Shown here: positions 26,283 to 35,985 of the stretch, in pieces
Position numbering within the stretch: the stretch's first letter is position 1
How the letters are laid out: each line of letters starts with the position of its first letter
Assembly (NCBI RefSeq): GCF_029960645.1
Contig: NZ_JASBQY010000001.1
Location: forward strand, 269,641-333,640
Direction: 5' to 3'
Source: Arthrobacter sp. AL12
GTDB taxonomy: Bacteria; Actinomycetota; Actinomycetes; Actinomycetales; Micrococcaceae
DNA length: 64,000 nucleotides
The notes under the pieces: model-generated
Databases searched by the model: none
The model's input: only the letters and a program-made list of their open reading frames with translations
What the model was told of the DNA's origin: nothing
Position numbers and translations under genes: made by a program

Positions 26283-29200
26283 CAGTACTGCACCTCCTGG
26301 GAACGACGGCGGACGGTGGCGACCATGTCGCGCTGGTTCCCGGTGGGGCCGAGGTAGTTGAACGCGTAGGCCTGCTGGGCGTACCCGCCGATCAGGTGCG
26401 AGGGTTTGACCAGCAGCCGGGTTACGGAATTGTGGATGCCGCCGCGGCGCCCGGTGGCCTCGGACTTCGGCACGTCGATGGTGCGTTCCTGCGCGTGGTG
26501 GACGTAGACCACCCCGGCCGGCATCCGGTGGCTGACGATTGCCCGGGCCACCAGGACGCCGTTGATGTTCAGGCACTCCACCCAGTCGTTGTCCTTGACC
26601 TGGATGGCGTCCGCGTCGGCGGGGCTCATCCAGACCGTCGGCCCGCCGCGGGAGAGCGAGAGCATCAGCAGGTTGTCCTGGTATTCGGAGTGGATGGACC
26701 ACTTGGAGTGCGGCGTCAGGTAGCGGACCACGACCTCCATCGCCCCGTCCTGGCCGAGTTTGGGTTCACCGAAGAGCTTGTGCATGTCCAGCGGCGGCCG
26801 GTAGATCGGCAGGGCCTCGCCGATGTCGATCATCCAGTCGTGGTCGAGGAAGAAGTGCATCCGGCCGGTCAGGGTGTGGAAGGGCTTGAGCCGTTCGATA
26901 TTGATGGTGAACGGGGCGTAGCGGCGCCCGCCGGTTTCGGAGCCGGACCATTCCGGGGAGGTGATCACCGGGACCGGGCCGGCCTGGGTCTGGGCGAAGG
27001 TGATGAATTTTTCCTCGGACCCCTCTGACAGGTCCGCCAGTTTCTGACCGGTGCGCAGTTCCAGGTCCTTGAAGCCCTGCACGGACAGCGCGCCGTTGGT
27101 GGTCCCGGAGAACGCCAGGATGGCCTCGGCCATTTTCGCGTCGGTGTCGATCGCGGGGCGGCCGTCCGCGGCGCCGCCGAGCATGACGCCGTTGGAGCGG
27201 CTGAGCCGGTCCAGGGGTCCGGCGAGTTTGTAGGTGACGTTCTTGACCGTGAATCCCAGTTTGTCGGCCAGCGGCCCGACGGCGGCCAGCTTGTCCGCGA
27301 TGGCGGTGTAGTCCCGCTCCACGACGGAAAAGACGGGCATGTTCTGCCCGGGGACCGCGGGGATGGAGGTGTCCCGCCAGTCCCGGACGATCCCGCCGGG
27401 CTGGGCGAGCTGGCCCGGGGTGTCGTGCTGCAGCGGCACGCTGACCAGGTCCCGGCGCATGCCCAGGTGGGTCCTGGCCTGCCGGGAGAACTCCTGGGCC
27501 AGCAGGTGGAACATGTCGAAGTCCGTTTTGGTCTCCCACGGCGGGTCGATCGCCGGGGTGAAGGCGTGCACGAAGGGGTGCATGTCGGTGGAGGACAGAT
27601 CATGCTTCTCGTACCAGGTGGCGGCCGGGAACACGACGTCGGACAGCAGGGTGGTGGAGGTCATCCGGAAGTCCGCGGAGACCAGCAGGTCCAGTTTCCC
27701 TTCGGGCGCCTGGTCGTGCCATTTCACGTCCCGGGGTTTGAGGCCTTCGGCGTGGTCCTTGCCAAGGACATTGTTGTGGGTTCCCAGCAGGTTCCGCAGG
27801 AAGTATTCGTTGCCCTTGGCGGAGGAGCCGAACAGGTTGGAGCGCCACAGCACGAGCGTCCGCGGCCAGTTCTCCGGGGCGTCGATGTCCTCGATCGCCG
27901 GGTTCAGGGTGCGGTTCTTCAGCGCGTCCGCGATGTAGCTGGGCGTGTCCGTCGCCGTGCCGGCGGCGACGGCGGCCTCCGCCTCGTCCGCGAGGTCCAG
28001 CGGGTTGCGGTCAAACTGCGGGTAGAAGGGCATCCAGCCGAGCCGGGCGGACTGCGCCAGCGCGTCCGCGGTGTGCATGCCGTCCATGGCCCCGGTGGAC
28101 AGCGGGGACTTCAGCGCGTCCGCGGAGTAGCCGTCCTGCCGCCACTGGTCCGTGTGCATGTACCAGTAGCCGGTGCCGATCATGGTCCGGGGCGGTCGTG
28201 ACCAGTCCAGGGCGTTGGCCAGTGAGAGCCAGCCGGTGACCGGCCGGGTCTTTTCCTGTCCCACGTAGTGCGCCCAGCCGCCGCCGTTGCGGCCCATGCA
28301 GCCGGTCAGCATCACCAGTGCCAGCACCGCCCGGTAGGTGGTGTCGCCGTGGAACCACTGGCAGATCCCGGCGCCCATGATGATCATGGACCGGCCCTTG
28401 GACTGTTCGGCGTTCCGGGCGAATTCGCGCGCCACCCGGATGCAGGCCTGCGCGGGGACGGACGTGATCTCCTCCTGCCAGGCCGGGGTGTAGGGCGTTG
28501 CGGCGTCGTCGTGGCCTGAGGCCCATTCCCCCGGCAGGCCCTCGCGGCCCACGCCGTACTGGGCCAGCATCAGGTCGAACACGGTGGTGACCAGCTGGCC
28601 CTCCACCTCGATGACGGGCACCCCGCGGCGGAGCACACTGCCGGTGCCGTCGGCTGCCTCGAAGCAGGGCAGCAGGATCTCGGCGCTCTCGGCGGAGACT
28701 TCGCGCAGCGACAGCGCCGGTTCGATGCCCTCCAGGTCCAGGTTCCATTTGCCCTCGCCGCTGCCGGAGTAGCGGAACCCCAGGGAGCCGTTGGGGACGG
28801 CGGGGCGTCCGGACTTCCTGTCGAACAGCACGGTGCGGAACGCCGCGTCCTCGGCCAGGGACTCCGCCGGGATGTCCCTGGCGGTGAGGAACTTCGACGG
28901 GGTGAGGGTGCCGTCGTCGCGCCGTTCGAGCCGGACCAGGAACGGCAGGTCCGTGTACTGGCGGACGTAGTCGGAGAAGAACGGGACCTCACGCTCGACG
29001 AAGAATTCCTTGAGCATGACGTGGCCCATCGCCATCGCCAGGGCAGCGTCGGTTCCGGCCTGGGCGGGGAGCCATTCGTCGGCGAATTTGGTGTTGTCCG
29101 CATAGTCGGGGCTGACCGTGACCACCTTGGTGCCGCGGTAGCGCACCTCGGCCATCCAGTGCGCGTCCGGCGTCCGGGTGACGGGGACATTCGAGCCCCA

Positions 29201-29992
29201 CATCATGAGGTAACCGGCGTCCCACCAGTCGCCGGATTCCGGGACGTCGGTCTGGTCCCCGAAGACCTGCGGGCTGGCCACGGGCAGGTCCGCGTACCAG
29301 TCGTAGAAGGACGTCATCACCCCGCCGATCAGCTGGATGAAGCGGGTGCCGACCGCGTGCGAGACCATCGACATCGCGGGGATCGGCGAGAAGCCGGCGC
29401 ACCGGTCCGGCCCGTAGTTCTTGATCGTGTTCACGTGGGCGGCGGCGGCGATTTCAACCGCTTCCTGCCAGGAGACCCGGACCAGGCCGCCCTTGCCGCG
29501 GGCCAGCTGGTATCGGCGGCGCCGCTCCGGGTCCCCCACGATGTCGGCGAAGGCCAGCACCGGGTCGCCCAGCCGGGCCTTGGACTCGCGGTACATCTCG
29601 ACCAGGACGCCCCGGGCGTAGGGGAACCGGACGCGGGTGGGCGAGTAGGTGTACCAGGAAAAGGCCGCCCCGCGGGGGCAGCCTCTCGGTTCGTATTCCG
29701 GACTGTCCGGACCCACTGAGGGGTAGTCCGTCTGCTGGGATTCCCAGGTGATGATGCCGTCCTTGACGTACACCTTCCAGGAGCACGAGCCGGTGCAGTT
29801 CACCCCGTGGGTGGAGCGGACCACCTTGTCGTGGCTCCACCGGTCCCGGTAGAAGATGTCGCCCTTGCGGCCGCCTTCCCGGAACACGGCCCTGCCGTCG
29901 TCGGTCTGGTCCCATTTCGTGAAGAATCGGCCCAGCTTCAACATTGCATCCGAGGCGGGTCCGTCCAACCCCGCGGAGCCTCCGGCAGTCAT
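26282..29992 (-). CDS. narG: Respiratory nitrate reductase alpha subunit (Mo-bisMGD)
   Basis: A 1236-aa catalytic subunit that reduces nitrate to nitrite on the cytoplasmic face of the membrane. The N-terminal FS0 [4Fe-4S] site is HGVNCTGSC (His62, Cys66, Cys70) with a later Cys in EPRGCPRG. The substrate-region Asp lies in GGVMTSFYDWYADLP, and dimethylsulfoxide-reductase-family Mo-binding motifs continue through the protein. Length agrees with the family. First gene of narGHJI-narK. The start is set by TAGCTT lying 6 nt upstream of ATG, with GGGG in between that could also act as RBS. Confidence 0.97.
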   Translation of the reverse strand: MTAGGSAGLDGPASDAMLKLGRFFTKWDQTDDGRAVFREGGRKGDIFYRDRWSHDKVVRSTHGVNCTGSCSWKVYVKDGIITWESQQTDYPSVGPDSPEYEPRGCPRGAAFSWYTYSPTRVRFPYARGVLVEMYRESKARLGDPVLAFADIVGDPERRRRYQLARGKGGLVRVSWQEAVEIAAAAHVNTIKNYGPDRCAGFSPIPAMSMVSHAVGTRFIQLIGGVMTSFYDWYADLPVASPQVFGDQTDVPESGDWWDAGYLMMWGSNVPVTRTPDAHWMAEVRYRGTKVVTVSPDYADNTKFADEWLPAQAGTDAALAMAMGHVMLKEFFVEREVPFFSDYVRQYTDLPFLVRLERRDDGTLTPSKFLTARDIPAESLAEDAAFRTVLFDRKSGRPAVPNGSLGFRYSGSGEGKWNLDLEGIEPALSLREVSAESAEILLPCFEAADGTGSVLRRGVPVIEVEGQLVTTVFDLMLAQYGVGREGLPGEWASGHDDAATPYTPAWQEEITSVPAQACIRVAREFARNAEQSKGRSMIIMGAGICQWFHGDTTYRAVLALVMLTGCMGRNGGGWAHYVGQEKTRPVTGWLSLANALDWSRPPRTMIGTGYWYMHTDQWRQDGYSADALKSPLSTGAMDGMHTADALAQSARLGWMPFYPQFDRNPLDLADEAEAAVAAGTATDTPSYIADALKNRTLNPAIEDIDAPENWPRTLVLWRSNLFGSSAKGNEYFLRNLLGTHNNVLGKDHAEGLKPRDVKWHDQAPEGKLDLLVSADFRMTSTTLLSDVVFPAATWYEKHDLSSTDMHPFVHAFTPAIDPPWETKTDFDMFHLLAQEFSRQARTHLGMRRDLVSVPLQHDTPGQLAQPGGIVRDWRDTSIPAVPGQNMPVFSVVERDYTAIADKLAAVGPLADKLGFTVKNVTYKLAGPLDRLSRSNGVMLGGAADGRPAIDTDAKMAEAILAFSGTTNGALSVQGFKDLELRTGQKLADLSEGSEEKFITFAQTQAGPVPVITSPEWSGSETGGRRYAPFTINIERLKPFHTLTGRMHFFLDHDWMIDIGEALPIYRPPLDMHKLFGEPKLGQDGAMEVVVRYLTPHSKWSIHSEYQDNLLMLSLSRGGPTVWMSPADADAIQVKDNDWVECLNINGVLVARAIVSHRMPAGVVYVHHAQERTIDVPKSEATGRRGGIHNSVTRLLVKPSHLIGGYAQQAYAFNYLGPTGNQRDMVATVRRRSQEVQY

Positions 29993-29998
29993 GACCCC

Positions 29999-30032
29999 AA
30001 GCTAGGGTGCCGTTTCCGGCCCGGATAGGGCC
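29999..30032 (-). promoter_or_regulatory. nar operon promoter with GGCCC-N5-GGGCC palindrome
   Basis: Read leftward, the palindrome GGCCCTATCCGGGCC (30032-30018) lies 14 bp upstream of the TAGCTT -10 element (30004-29999), which is 6 nt before the narG ATG. The palindrome overlaps the -35 region, where an oxygen- or nitrate-responsive regulator would bind. No Fnr-type TTGAT-N4-ATCAA site is visible. Confidence 0.5.
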
Positions 30033-30061
30033 TTACGGCACTGGGCAGACCCCGGCCGGGG

Positions 30062-30934
30062 TCAGAAATTGATCCCTTTGACGAAGGTGATGAGCTTGTC
30101 CTTGATCTGCTCGGCCGGAGGACCGTCCGGGGAGATCAGGATCTGCACGGTGAAAATGGCCATGTTCTGGCCGCGTGCGACCATGAGGGACATGTACGTG
30201 AGAGGTACGTCGCTCGGCGGTCGGAGGGCCTTCGGTCCGCCGGGGTCCGTCCGGACGATCAGGATCGCCCTGTCTCCGACCCCCTCGATCTCCTGGCCGT
30301 CCGGCACCGGACGGGACAACAATGAAGCACCGCCCTGATGGAATTCGATGGAAAACAGGAGCGAGTCCGGTCCGGGCGCGCCCAAGGCGCCGAAGGTGTA
30401 CCGGCAGTCGCCGTCCGGGACGGGGATCCCGGAAGCCATCGGTGGCGCCGCCACGAATCGCAGGTCGAGTGATTCGTTGCCGCGGACCGCCTTGAGGATC
30501 GTGTTGGCCGACGCCCCGCCGGCCTCGCCGCGGAACCACCCCGTCCATTGGAAGCACGCGAAGTCGCCAATGCCCGCTGCGGGCGAGCAGTCCGGCGTCT
30601 TCTTCGCCTCGGCGATCTCTGCCGCCGACGCGGGCGAGGTCAATGCCACGGACAGTGCGTTCATGCCCTGGTCCGATTTGCTCATGTAGCTACACAGGTA
30701 GGCGGGACTCCCCGGAGGTTTGGCGGCCTGGTTCTGGCCCACGCCGGCGAAACCCGGGTCCATCTTGGCTGCAATCCCCGGTGTGATGAGATCGCAGGCC
30801 GGATTGCCTGAACCTGACGCCGGCGGCCCGGTGGACGGCGGCGTACCCCCTTGTGCGCATGCCCCGAGGAGAAGCACAAGCGCCGCGGGGAGCGCCAGGC
30901 ACAGTCGAAAAGCACGGATCCGATGAACGCGCAT
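30062..30934 (-). CDS. DUF3558-like secreted lipoprotein
   Basis: A 290-aa lipoprotein. Signal peptide with Arg-rich start and lipobox LGAC (Cys26 to be lipidated), then a Gly/Pro/Ser linker, and a globular domain with four further cysteines (CDLI, YLCSYM, DCSPAAGIGDFACF, DCRY), as in DUF3558 proteins of actinobacterial envelopes. Function unknown. Independent unit between pxpA and narG. Confidence 0.75.
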   Translation of the reverse strand: MRVHRIRAFRLCLALPAALVLLLGACAQGGTPPSTGPPASGSGNPACDLITPGIAAKMDPGFAGVGQNQAAKPPGSPAYLCSYMSKSDQGMNALSVALTSPASAAEIAEAKKTPDCSPAAGIGDFACFQWTGWFRGEAGGASANTILKAVRGNESLDLRFVAAPPMASGIPVPDGDCRYTFGALGAPGPDSLLFSIEFHQGGASLLSRPVPDGQEIEGVGDRAILIVRTDPGGPKALRPPSDVPLTYMSLMVARGQNMAIFTVQILISPDGPPAEQIKDKLITFVKGINF

Positions 30935-31059
30935 GGTTTTCCCCAGTCCCGGGAAACCGCCCCCTCCTATTCGAGGGCGGCTCCGATGAGACCAACGCTA
31001 GGGTCTAGTGGGTTGTACGAACAGGGCCGACCGGCCCCGGGGGGGTGACACGGCAGCTT

Positions 31060-31809
31060 CTAGGCGAAGGACTCCAGTTCGACGCCTGCCTTCTCCAGCG
31101 CGGCGCGGACGGCGGCGGCCACCGACACTGAGCCCGGGGTGTCGCCGTGCAGGCACAGGGAATGCGGCGTGAGCGTGACCACCGTGCCATCGACCGCCAG
31201 GACTTCACCCTTGAGCGCCAGACGGAGCGCCCGCCCGACGATCTGCTCGGGGTCTTCAATCACGGATTCCTCCTCCATGCGCGGCACCAGCGTGCCGTCC
31301 GGGAGGTAGGCGCGGTCGGCGAAGGCTTCATGGAACACCGGGTTGCCCGCGTCCCGGGCGATCCCCAGCAGGGCTGAACCCTCCAGGCCCAAGATAGGAA
31401 GTCCCGGATCGTAGGCCTGGATGGCGGCGACCACGGCGGAGGCCTGCTCGGCGTCGCGGACTGTCCGGTCGTACAGCGCCCCGTGCAGTTTGACGTAGTC
31501 CACCGAGGCGCCGACGGCGTGCGCCACCCCGTCCAGCGCGCCGAGCTGGTACAGCACGGCGCCGAAGAGGTCATCGAAGGTGATGTCCATGGTCCGGAGG
31601 CCGAAGCCGGCGAGGTCCGGGTAGCCCAGGTGCGCGCCGACCCGGACGTCGAGCTCGTAGGCGGCCCGGCAGGTGTCCAGCATGGTCACCGGATCCCCGG
31701 CGTGCAGCCCGCAGGCCACGCTGGCGCTGGTGACCAGCGGGAACATCGCGGCGTCATCGCCCATGGTCCAGGTCCCGTAGGACTCCCCCAGGTCAGCGTT
31801 CAGATCCAA
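31060..31809 (-). CDS. pxpA: 5-oxoprolinase subunit A (LamB/YcsF family)
   Basis: A 249-aa TIM-barrel-like subunit of prokaryotic 5-oxoprolinase, which opens 5-oxoproline to glutamate with ATP together with PxpB and PxpC. Typical start DLNADLGESYG, then VTSASVACGLHAGDP, VRVGAHLGYPDLAGFG, VDYVKLHGALY and LCLHGDTPG. A TTG start gives the exact family N terminus; it overlaps the upstream gene by 10 nt. No pxpBC genes are in the window, so this is an orphan copy or the partners lie elsewhere. Confidence 0.9.
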   Translation of the reverse strand: MDLNADLGESYGTWTMGDDAAMFPLVTSASVACGLHAGDPVTMLDTCRAAYELDVRVGAHLGYPDLAGFGLRTMDITFDDLFGAVLYQLGALDGVAHAVGASVDYVKLHGALYDRTVRDAEQASAVVAAIQAYDPGLPILGLEGSALLGIARDAGNPVFHEAFADRAYLPDGTLVPRMEEESVIEDPEQIVGRALRLALKGEVLAVDGTVVTLTPHSLCLHGDTPGSVSVAAAVRAALEKAGVELESFA

Positions 31810-32723
31810 AACGTGCCGCCGTTCTGCGCGGCTTTGCCCTGGCCGCCAGGCACTGCTGCCGGGCTGGCGGCTACTGCCGCCGGGCCTGTGGGTGCTGCCG
31901 GGCCTGCGGGTGCCGGGCCTGCAGCTGCGGCACCTGCGGGTGCCGGGCCTGCAGCTGCGGGTGCCGAGGGGCCGCTCAGTTCGCCGGGGATGACGAGCGG
32001 CATCGGGCCGAACGCTTCCTTGGCGGTCGCGACGACCGCGCGCCCCATCATCCGGTTGCCCACGCCGCCGACGACGGCGCCGATGCCGAACGGCAACGCC
32101 CGTCCCAGCAGGGCCGTGCCCTGCTGTTTGAGCAGGGTCCGGAGGAACATTGTCTGAATCCGTGCCCGCACCGTGCCGAAGCCGGAGAGCGGAACCCGGC
32201 GGGAGAAGAGGGATCCCCAAGCCTGGGTGGGGCCCTTGCCCTGTCCCGCGGCCTGCCCGCTGAGCGAGCTCAACAGGGCGGTGCCCTCCTCGCCCAGCAT
32301 GATGGCCATGACCAGGGTGCTGGCCTTCTCCGGGTCCAGCAGCCTCACGCCGTGGAGTTCGGCGAGGGAGGTGGAGAAAAGTGCGGTGGCTTCGAGGAAA
32401 CCGATGGTCGCGGCGGCCGAGAGGCCCAGGGCGGCGGCCGTCCCGACGCCGGGAATCACCGCTGCGCCGCCCACCAGCGCGCCGCCGCCGGTGACGGCGA
32501 TAAGGTAGTCCCGTTCCAGGGTCGCGGCGAGCTGCGCCGCCGTGGCCTGCGGATTCCTCCGCTGGAGCCGGCGGAGGTTCGCCAGGACGAGCGGGCGCTG
32601 GACTTCCACAGCCCGCAGGAGCACGTTGTGGACACCCGGCTTGGGTTTGCCCTCGGCGTCGAACATCGCGCTGTGTGCTGACTTCTGGGCAATTGTTACT
32701 GCCGGGTTCCTGCGCTTGGCCAT
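31800..32723 (-). CDS. EcsC-like hydrophobic protein with Ala/Pro/Gly tail
   Basis: A 307-aa protein. A charged N-terminal 60 residues precede hydrophobic Gly/Ala-rich helices (ALVGGAAVIPGVGTAAALGLSAAATIGFLEATALF) and a second block, LPFGIGAVVGGVGNRMMGRAV, as in EcsC-family proteins. The C-terminal 60 residues are a low-complexity A/G/P tail with a 28-nt DNA repeat. Function unknown. GGAGAGG precedes the ATG. It is coupled to pxpA by overlap but has no known link to oxoproline metabolism. Confidence 0.6.
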   Translation of the reverse strand: MAKRRNPAVTIAQKSAHSAMFDAEGKPKPGVHNVLLRAVEVQRPLVLANLRRLQRRNPQATAAQLAATLERDYLIAVTGGGALVGGAAVIPGVGTAAALGLSAAATIGFLEATALFSTSLAELHGVRLLDPEKASTLVMAIMLGEEGTALLSSLSGQAAGQGKGPTQAWGSLFSRRVPLSGFGTVRARIQTMFLRTLLKQQGTALLGRALPFGIGAVVGGVGNRMMGRAVVATAKEAFGPMPLVIPGELSGPSAPAAAGPAPAGAAAAGPAPAGPAAPTGPAAVAASPAAVPGGQGKAAQNGGTFWI

Positions 32724-32819
32724 CGTCGCCTCTCCGTGAACTGTAAGGGTGCTGAGTTTCGTCTGGTGTTAACACTAGGCCACAGCTGACACAGCGTCGG
32801 GGTATCCGGGCCGCGGCGC

Positions 32820-32866
32820 GGGCAGTTGGGGGCGGATGGGCGGCGCGCATTCGCCCTCAACTGCCC
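32820..32866 (-). terminator. Hairpin terminator after gabD
   Basis: 15-bp inverted repeat with one mismatch (gggcagttgggggcg at 32820-32834 against 32852-32866) and a 17-nt loop, 16 nt beyond the gabD stop codon. Confidence 0.65.
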
Positions 32867-32881
32867 GCAGGGCCGGCGGGT

Positions 32882-34255
32882 CTAGCGCGGGGTGCGGATG
32901 AGCTTCTTGTTGACGAACTCATTCATGCCGAACCGTGCCAGCTCGCGCCCGACGCCGGAGCGCTTCACCCCGCCGAAGGGCAGGTCCGCCTGGGTTTCAG
33001 CCACGGAATTGATGAACACCATGCCGGTGTCCAGCTGGTCTGCCACGTCCTTGGCCTTCTCGGCGTCGGCGCTGAAGACCGCGCCGCCGAGGCCGTACGG
33101 GGAACCGTTCGCCAGCTCGATGGCCTCCTCCACCGTGGCGACCTTGTAGATGACCGCGGCCGGGCCGAAGAGCTCTTCGGAGAATGCCCGCATCCCGGGG
33201 GTCACGCCGGTCAGCACGGTGGGCTCGACGTAGGCGCCGGGGCCCTCGACGTGGTGTCCGCCGGTCTGCAGGGTGGCGCCCTTGTCCACGGCGTCCTGGA
33301 TCTGCTCTATGAGGCTGTCCGCGGCACCCTGCGAGGAGAGCGGGCCGAACCGGGTGTCGGCCAGCAGAGGGTCGCCCGGCTTAATCGCGGACATTCTGGC
33401 GGTGAATTTCTCCACGAACGCCTCGTATAGGTCCTCGAGGATGATGAAGCGCTTTGAGGCGGTGCAGGCCTGCCCGGCGTTCCCCATCCGTCCGCTGACC
33501 GCGGCTTTGACGGTGGCGTCGAGGTCCCCGGAGTCGAGGACGATGAAGGGGTCGCTGCCGCCGAGTTCCAGGACGTACTTCTTCAGGTTCCGGCCGGCCA
33601 CTTCGGCAACGGCCGAGCCTGCCCGCTCGCTGCCGGTCAGCGAGACACCCTGGACGCGGTCATCGGCGATGACCTCCGCAACCTGGTCGTTACTCAGAAA
33701 CAGGTTGATGTAGGCCCCTTCGGGGAGCCCTGCGTCCTTGAAGATCTGCTCGATGGCGAGGGCCGACTGGGGGCAGCTGCCGGCGTGCTTGAGGAGGATG
33801 GTGTTGCCGAGGACCAGGTTGGGGGCGGCGAACCGCGCCACTTGGTAGTAGGGGTAGTTCCAGGGCATGATCCCCAGCAGCGGCCCGACCGGCGCGGAGC
33901 GGACGATGGCCTCGCCGCCGCCCTTGACGTCAAGGATTTCGTCCTGAAGGAAGGACGGGCCCTCGTCCGCGTAGTAGGCGTAGATGTCAGCCACGAGGCC
34001 TACTTCGCCGCGGGACTGGGCCAGGGGCTTGCCCATCTCCGTGGCAATGAGCCGGGCCAGCTCGTCCCGGCGCTCCCGGTACAGCTCGGCCACCCGGGCA
34101 ATCACCTTCGCGCGGGCCTCCACCGGCGCCGATTGCCAGTCCCGGAAGGCAGCCTTCGAGTCCGCCAGCGCGTGCTCCACCTCGGCCGCGGTGGCGAGCG
34201 GGAATTCCTTCAACGTTTCTCCGGTCGCGGGGTTCACTGTCTTGTAGGCAGTCAT
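32882..34255 (-). CDS. gabD: Succinate-semialdehyde dehydrogenase (NAD(P)+), ALDH family
   Basis: A 457-aa aldehyde dehydrogenase: [11 protein letters not shown] start, [28 protein letters not shown] cofactor region, [12 protein letters not shown], catalytic general base in LELGGSDPF and nucleophile Cys in [13 protein letters not shown], ending with [21 protein letters not shown]. This pattern is typical of succinate-semialdehyde/aldehyde dehydrogenases of actinobacteria; the exact substrate is inference. GGTGG lies before the ATG. Divergent from the MFS gene. Confidence 0.88.
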   Translation of the reverse strand: MTAYKTVNPATGETLKEFPLATAAEVEHALADSKAAFRDWQSAPVEARAKVIARVAELYRERRDELARLIATEMGKPLAQSRGEVGLVADIYAYYADEGPSFLQDEILDVKGGGEAIVRSAPVGPLLGIMPWNYPYYQVARFAAPNLVLGNTILLKHAGSCPQSALAIEQIFKDAGLPEGAYINLFLSNDQVAEVIADDRVQGVSLTGSERAGSAVAEVAGRNLKKYVLELGGSDPFIVLDSGDLDATVKAAVSGRMGNAGQACTASKRFIILEDLYEAFVEKFTARMSAIKPGDPLLADTRFGPLSSQGAADSLIEQIQDAVDKGATLQTGGHHVEGPGAYVEPTVLTGVTPGMRAFSEELFGPAAVIYKVATVEEAIELANGSPYGLGGAVFSADAEKAKDVADQLDTGMVFINSVAETQADLPFGGVKRSGVGRELARFGMNEFVNKKLIRTPR

Positions 34256-34491
34256 TAATCCACCATCTCCGTTTCTGAGTAGTCCAGTTCAACCGGGCCC
34301 GTGCCGCCGCCGCGTTGTTGAGGCAGGGCGGCCGTCCGGGTCCAGTACGTCGGAACGGGATGACCCGATAAGGTCGCCCGTCCCATTAGGCGGCAACCCG
34401 GGCACCCGTCCAGCTATTCCATCCGGTCTCCGGGGGAGGCACCCGTCCGACGGGCTGGGACGGGCCCGGACCCGCCCTCTAGACTGGAGCC

Positions 34492-35928
34492 ATGCGCTCA
34501 CTGAGGGCCCTCCGCCCGTTCGCGCACCGGGAATACCGTGTGCTGATTGCGGCCCTGGCCATCTCCATTTTCGGCTCCGGAATGTGGGCCGTGGCAATGG
34601 TCTATGAGGTGATCCACCTGGGCGGCGGACCGCTGGAACTCTCACTCGTGGCAGCAGCGGGCAGCGTGGGCCTCGTCGCGTTTGTGCTCGCGGGCGGCAT
34701 CGCGGCGGACCGGTTCCCGCAGCGGCTCCTGATCATCGCGGTGGAGGGTGCCAACCTTGCCGTCATCGCCGTCATCAGCGGGCTGGCCCTGCTGGGCTGG
34801 CTGCAGCTCTGGCATCTTGCGCTCGGCGGATTTGTCCTGGGCGTCGGGGCCGCGTTCTTCTTCCCGGCCTACTCCGCCATCCTTCCCCGGATCCTGCCGC
34901 CCGAGGACCTGCTCGCGGCCAATGGCATGGAGGGGACCATGCGTCCGATGCTGCAGCAGGCCGCCGGTCCTGCCGTCGCTGGCATCCTGGTCGCCGCGCT
35001 GTCCCCCGCGCACGCCGTGACGGGCGTGGCCGTGTGCCACCTGCTGGCTTTTTCCGTCCTCAACCTACTCCACCGCCAGCCCCGGCCGGGGGCGGAGCGC
35101 GGGGCGGGGCCGGAGCCCGCCGCCGGGTCCGGCGGACCCGCCAGGACGTCCGTGCTGCACGACCTCCGCGAGGGGGTCAGCTATACGGTCCGCACGCCCT
35201 GGCTGCTGTGGACCCTGCTGTGGGCCTGCATCTCCGTGTTGTTCCTGATCGGACCGATTGAAGTGCTTCTGCCGTTCGTGGTCCGCGACCAGCTCGGCGG
35301 CGACTCGCGCATGTTCGGCTTCCTGCTCGCGATCGCAGGCGTCGGCGGCGCGGCCGCGTCGCTGGCCACGGCCTCGTTCCCGCTGCCGCGCCGCTACCTC
35401 AGCGTCATGATGGTGGGCTGGGGCGCGGGCAGCCTGCCGCTGGCAGCCGTTGGCATCATGGAAAGCTTCTGGGCGCTGGCTGCCGCGCTGTTCATCTTCG
35501 GTGCCACCGGCGGCATGGGCATGGTCATCTGGGGGACGCTGCTACAGCGCCGGGTGCCGCCGCACCTGCTGGGCCGCGTGTCCAGCCTGGATTTCTTCGT
35601 CTCGCTGGCCCTGATGCCGGTCTCCATGGCCCTCGCCGGACCTGTCGCGGAGGTGCTGCCCACCTGGCTCATCTTCCTGGTCGCCGGGACGGTGTGCCCG
35701 GTGATGGCCGCCGTCGCGATGGCCGCGGCCCGGATGCCGGCCGACGAACTCGCCCACCCGCTGGACGACCGCGACCTACACGACCTGGACGGCCGCGATC
35801 TGGACGGCCGACGGGAGAACGGCGTCGAAGTAAAAGGCCTCGAGCTGGAAGGCCTCGCCGACGCCGCGGCCCTCGCCGAAGCCTCCGGACCCGGGCAGCC
35901 CGTCCCGAAGCAACGCGGGGTCAGCTAG
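34492..35928 (+). CDS. MFS drug/metabolite efflux transporter
   Basis: A 478-aa major facilitator of the 12-helix MFS_3 (enterobactin/macrolide exporter-like) type. It begins RPFAHREYRVLIAALAISIFGSGMWAVAMVY, has GGIAADRFPQRLL in loop 2-3 and ends in a hydrophilic 60-residue tail with an imperfect Asp/Arg/Leu/Gly repeat (DDRDLHDLDGRDLDGR). The start is given by the leaderless promoter TAGACT, 6 nt, ATG. Its last 21 nt form one arm of a bidirectional terminator. Substrate unknown. Confidence 0.85.
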   Translation: MRSLRALRPFAHREYRVLIAALAISIFGSGMWAVAMVYEVIHLGGGPLELSLVAAAGSVGLVAFVLAGGIAADRFPQRLLIIAVEGANLAVIAVISGLALLGWLQLWHLALGGFVLGVGAAFFFPAYSAILPRILPPEDLLAANGMEGTMRPMLQQAAGPAVAGILVAALSPAHAVTGVAVCHLLAFSVLNLLHRQPRPGAERGAGPEPAAGSGGPARTSVLHDLREGVSYTVRTPWLLWTLLWACISVLFLIGPIEVLLPFVVRDQLGGDSRMFGFLLAIAGVGGAAASLATASFPLPRRYLSVMMVGWGAGSLPLAAVGIMESFWALAAALFIFGATGGMGMVIWGTLLQRRVPPHLLGRVSSLDFFVSLALMPVSMALAGPVAEVLPTWLIFLVAGTVCPVMAAVAMAAARMPADELAHPLDDRDLHDLDGRDLDGRRENGVEVKGLELEGLADAAALAEASGPGQPVPKQRGVS

Positions 35929-35976
35929 CGCCTATTCCGGTGGGGAACATCGGCGAGCCATGACCCCGCGTTGCTT
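35908..35976. terminator. Bidirectional terminator between MFS and GH65 genes
   Basis: Perfect 16-bp inverted repeat (aagcaacgcggggtca at 35908-35923 with its complement at 35961-35976), loop 37 nt. The left arm is inside the MFS coding end. The right arm is followed by TT, and the complementary strand by an A/T step. Confidence 0.8.
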
Positions 35977-35985
35977 TGGCGGGGC

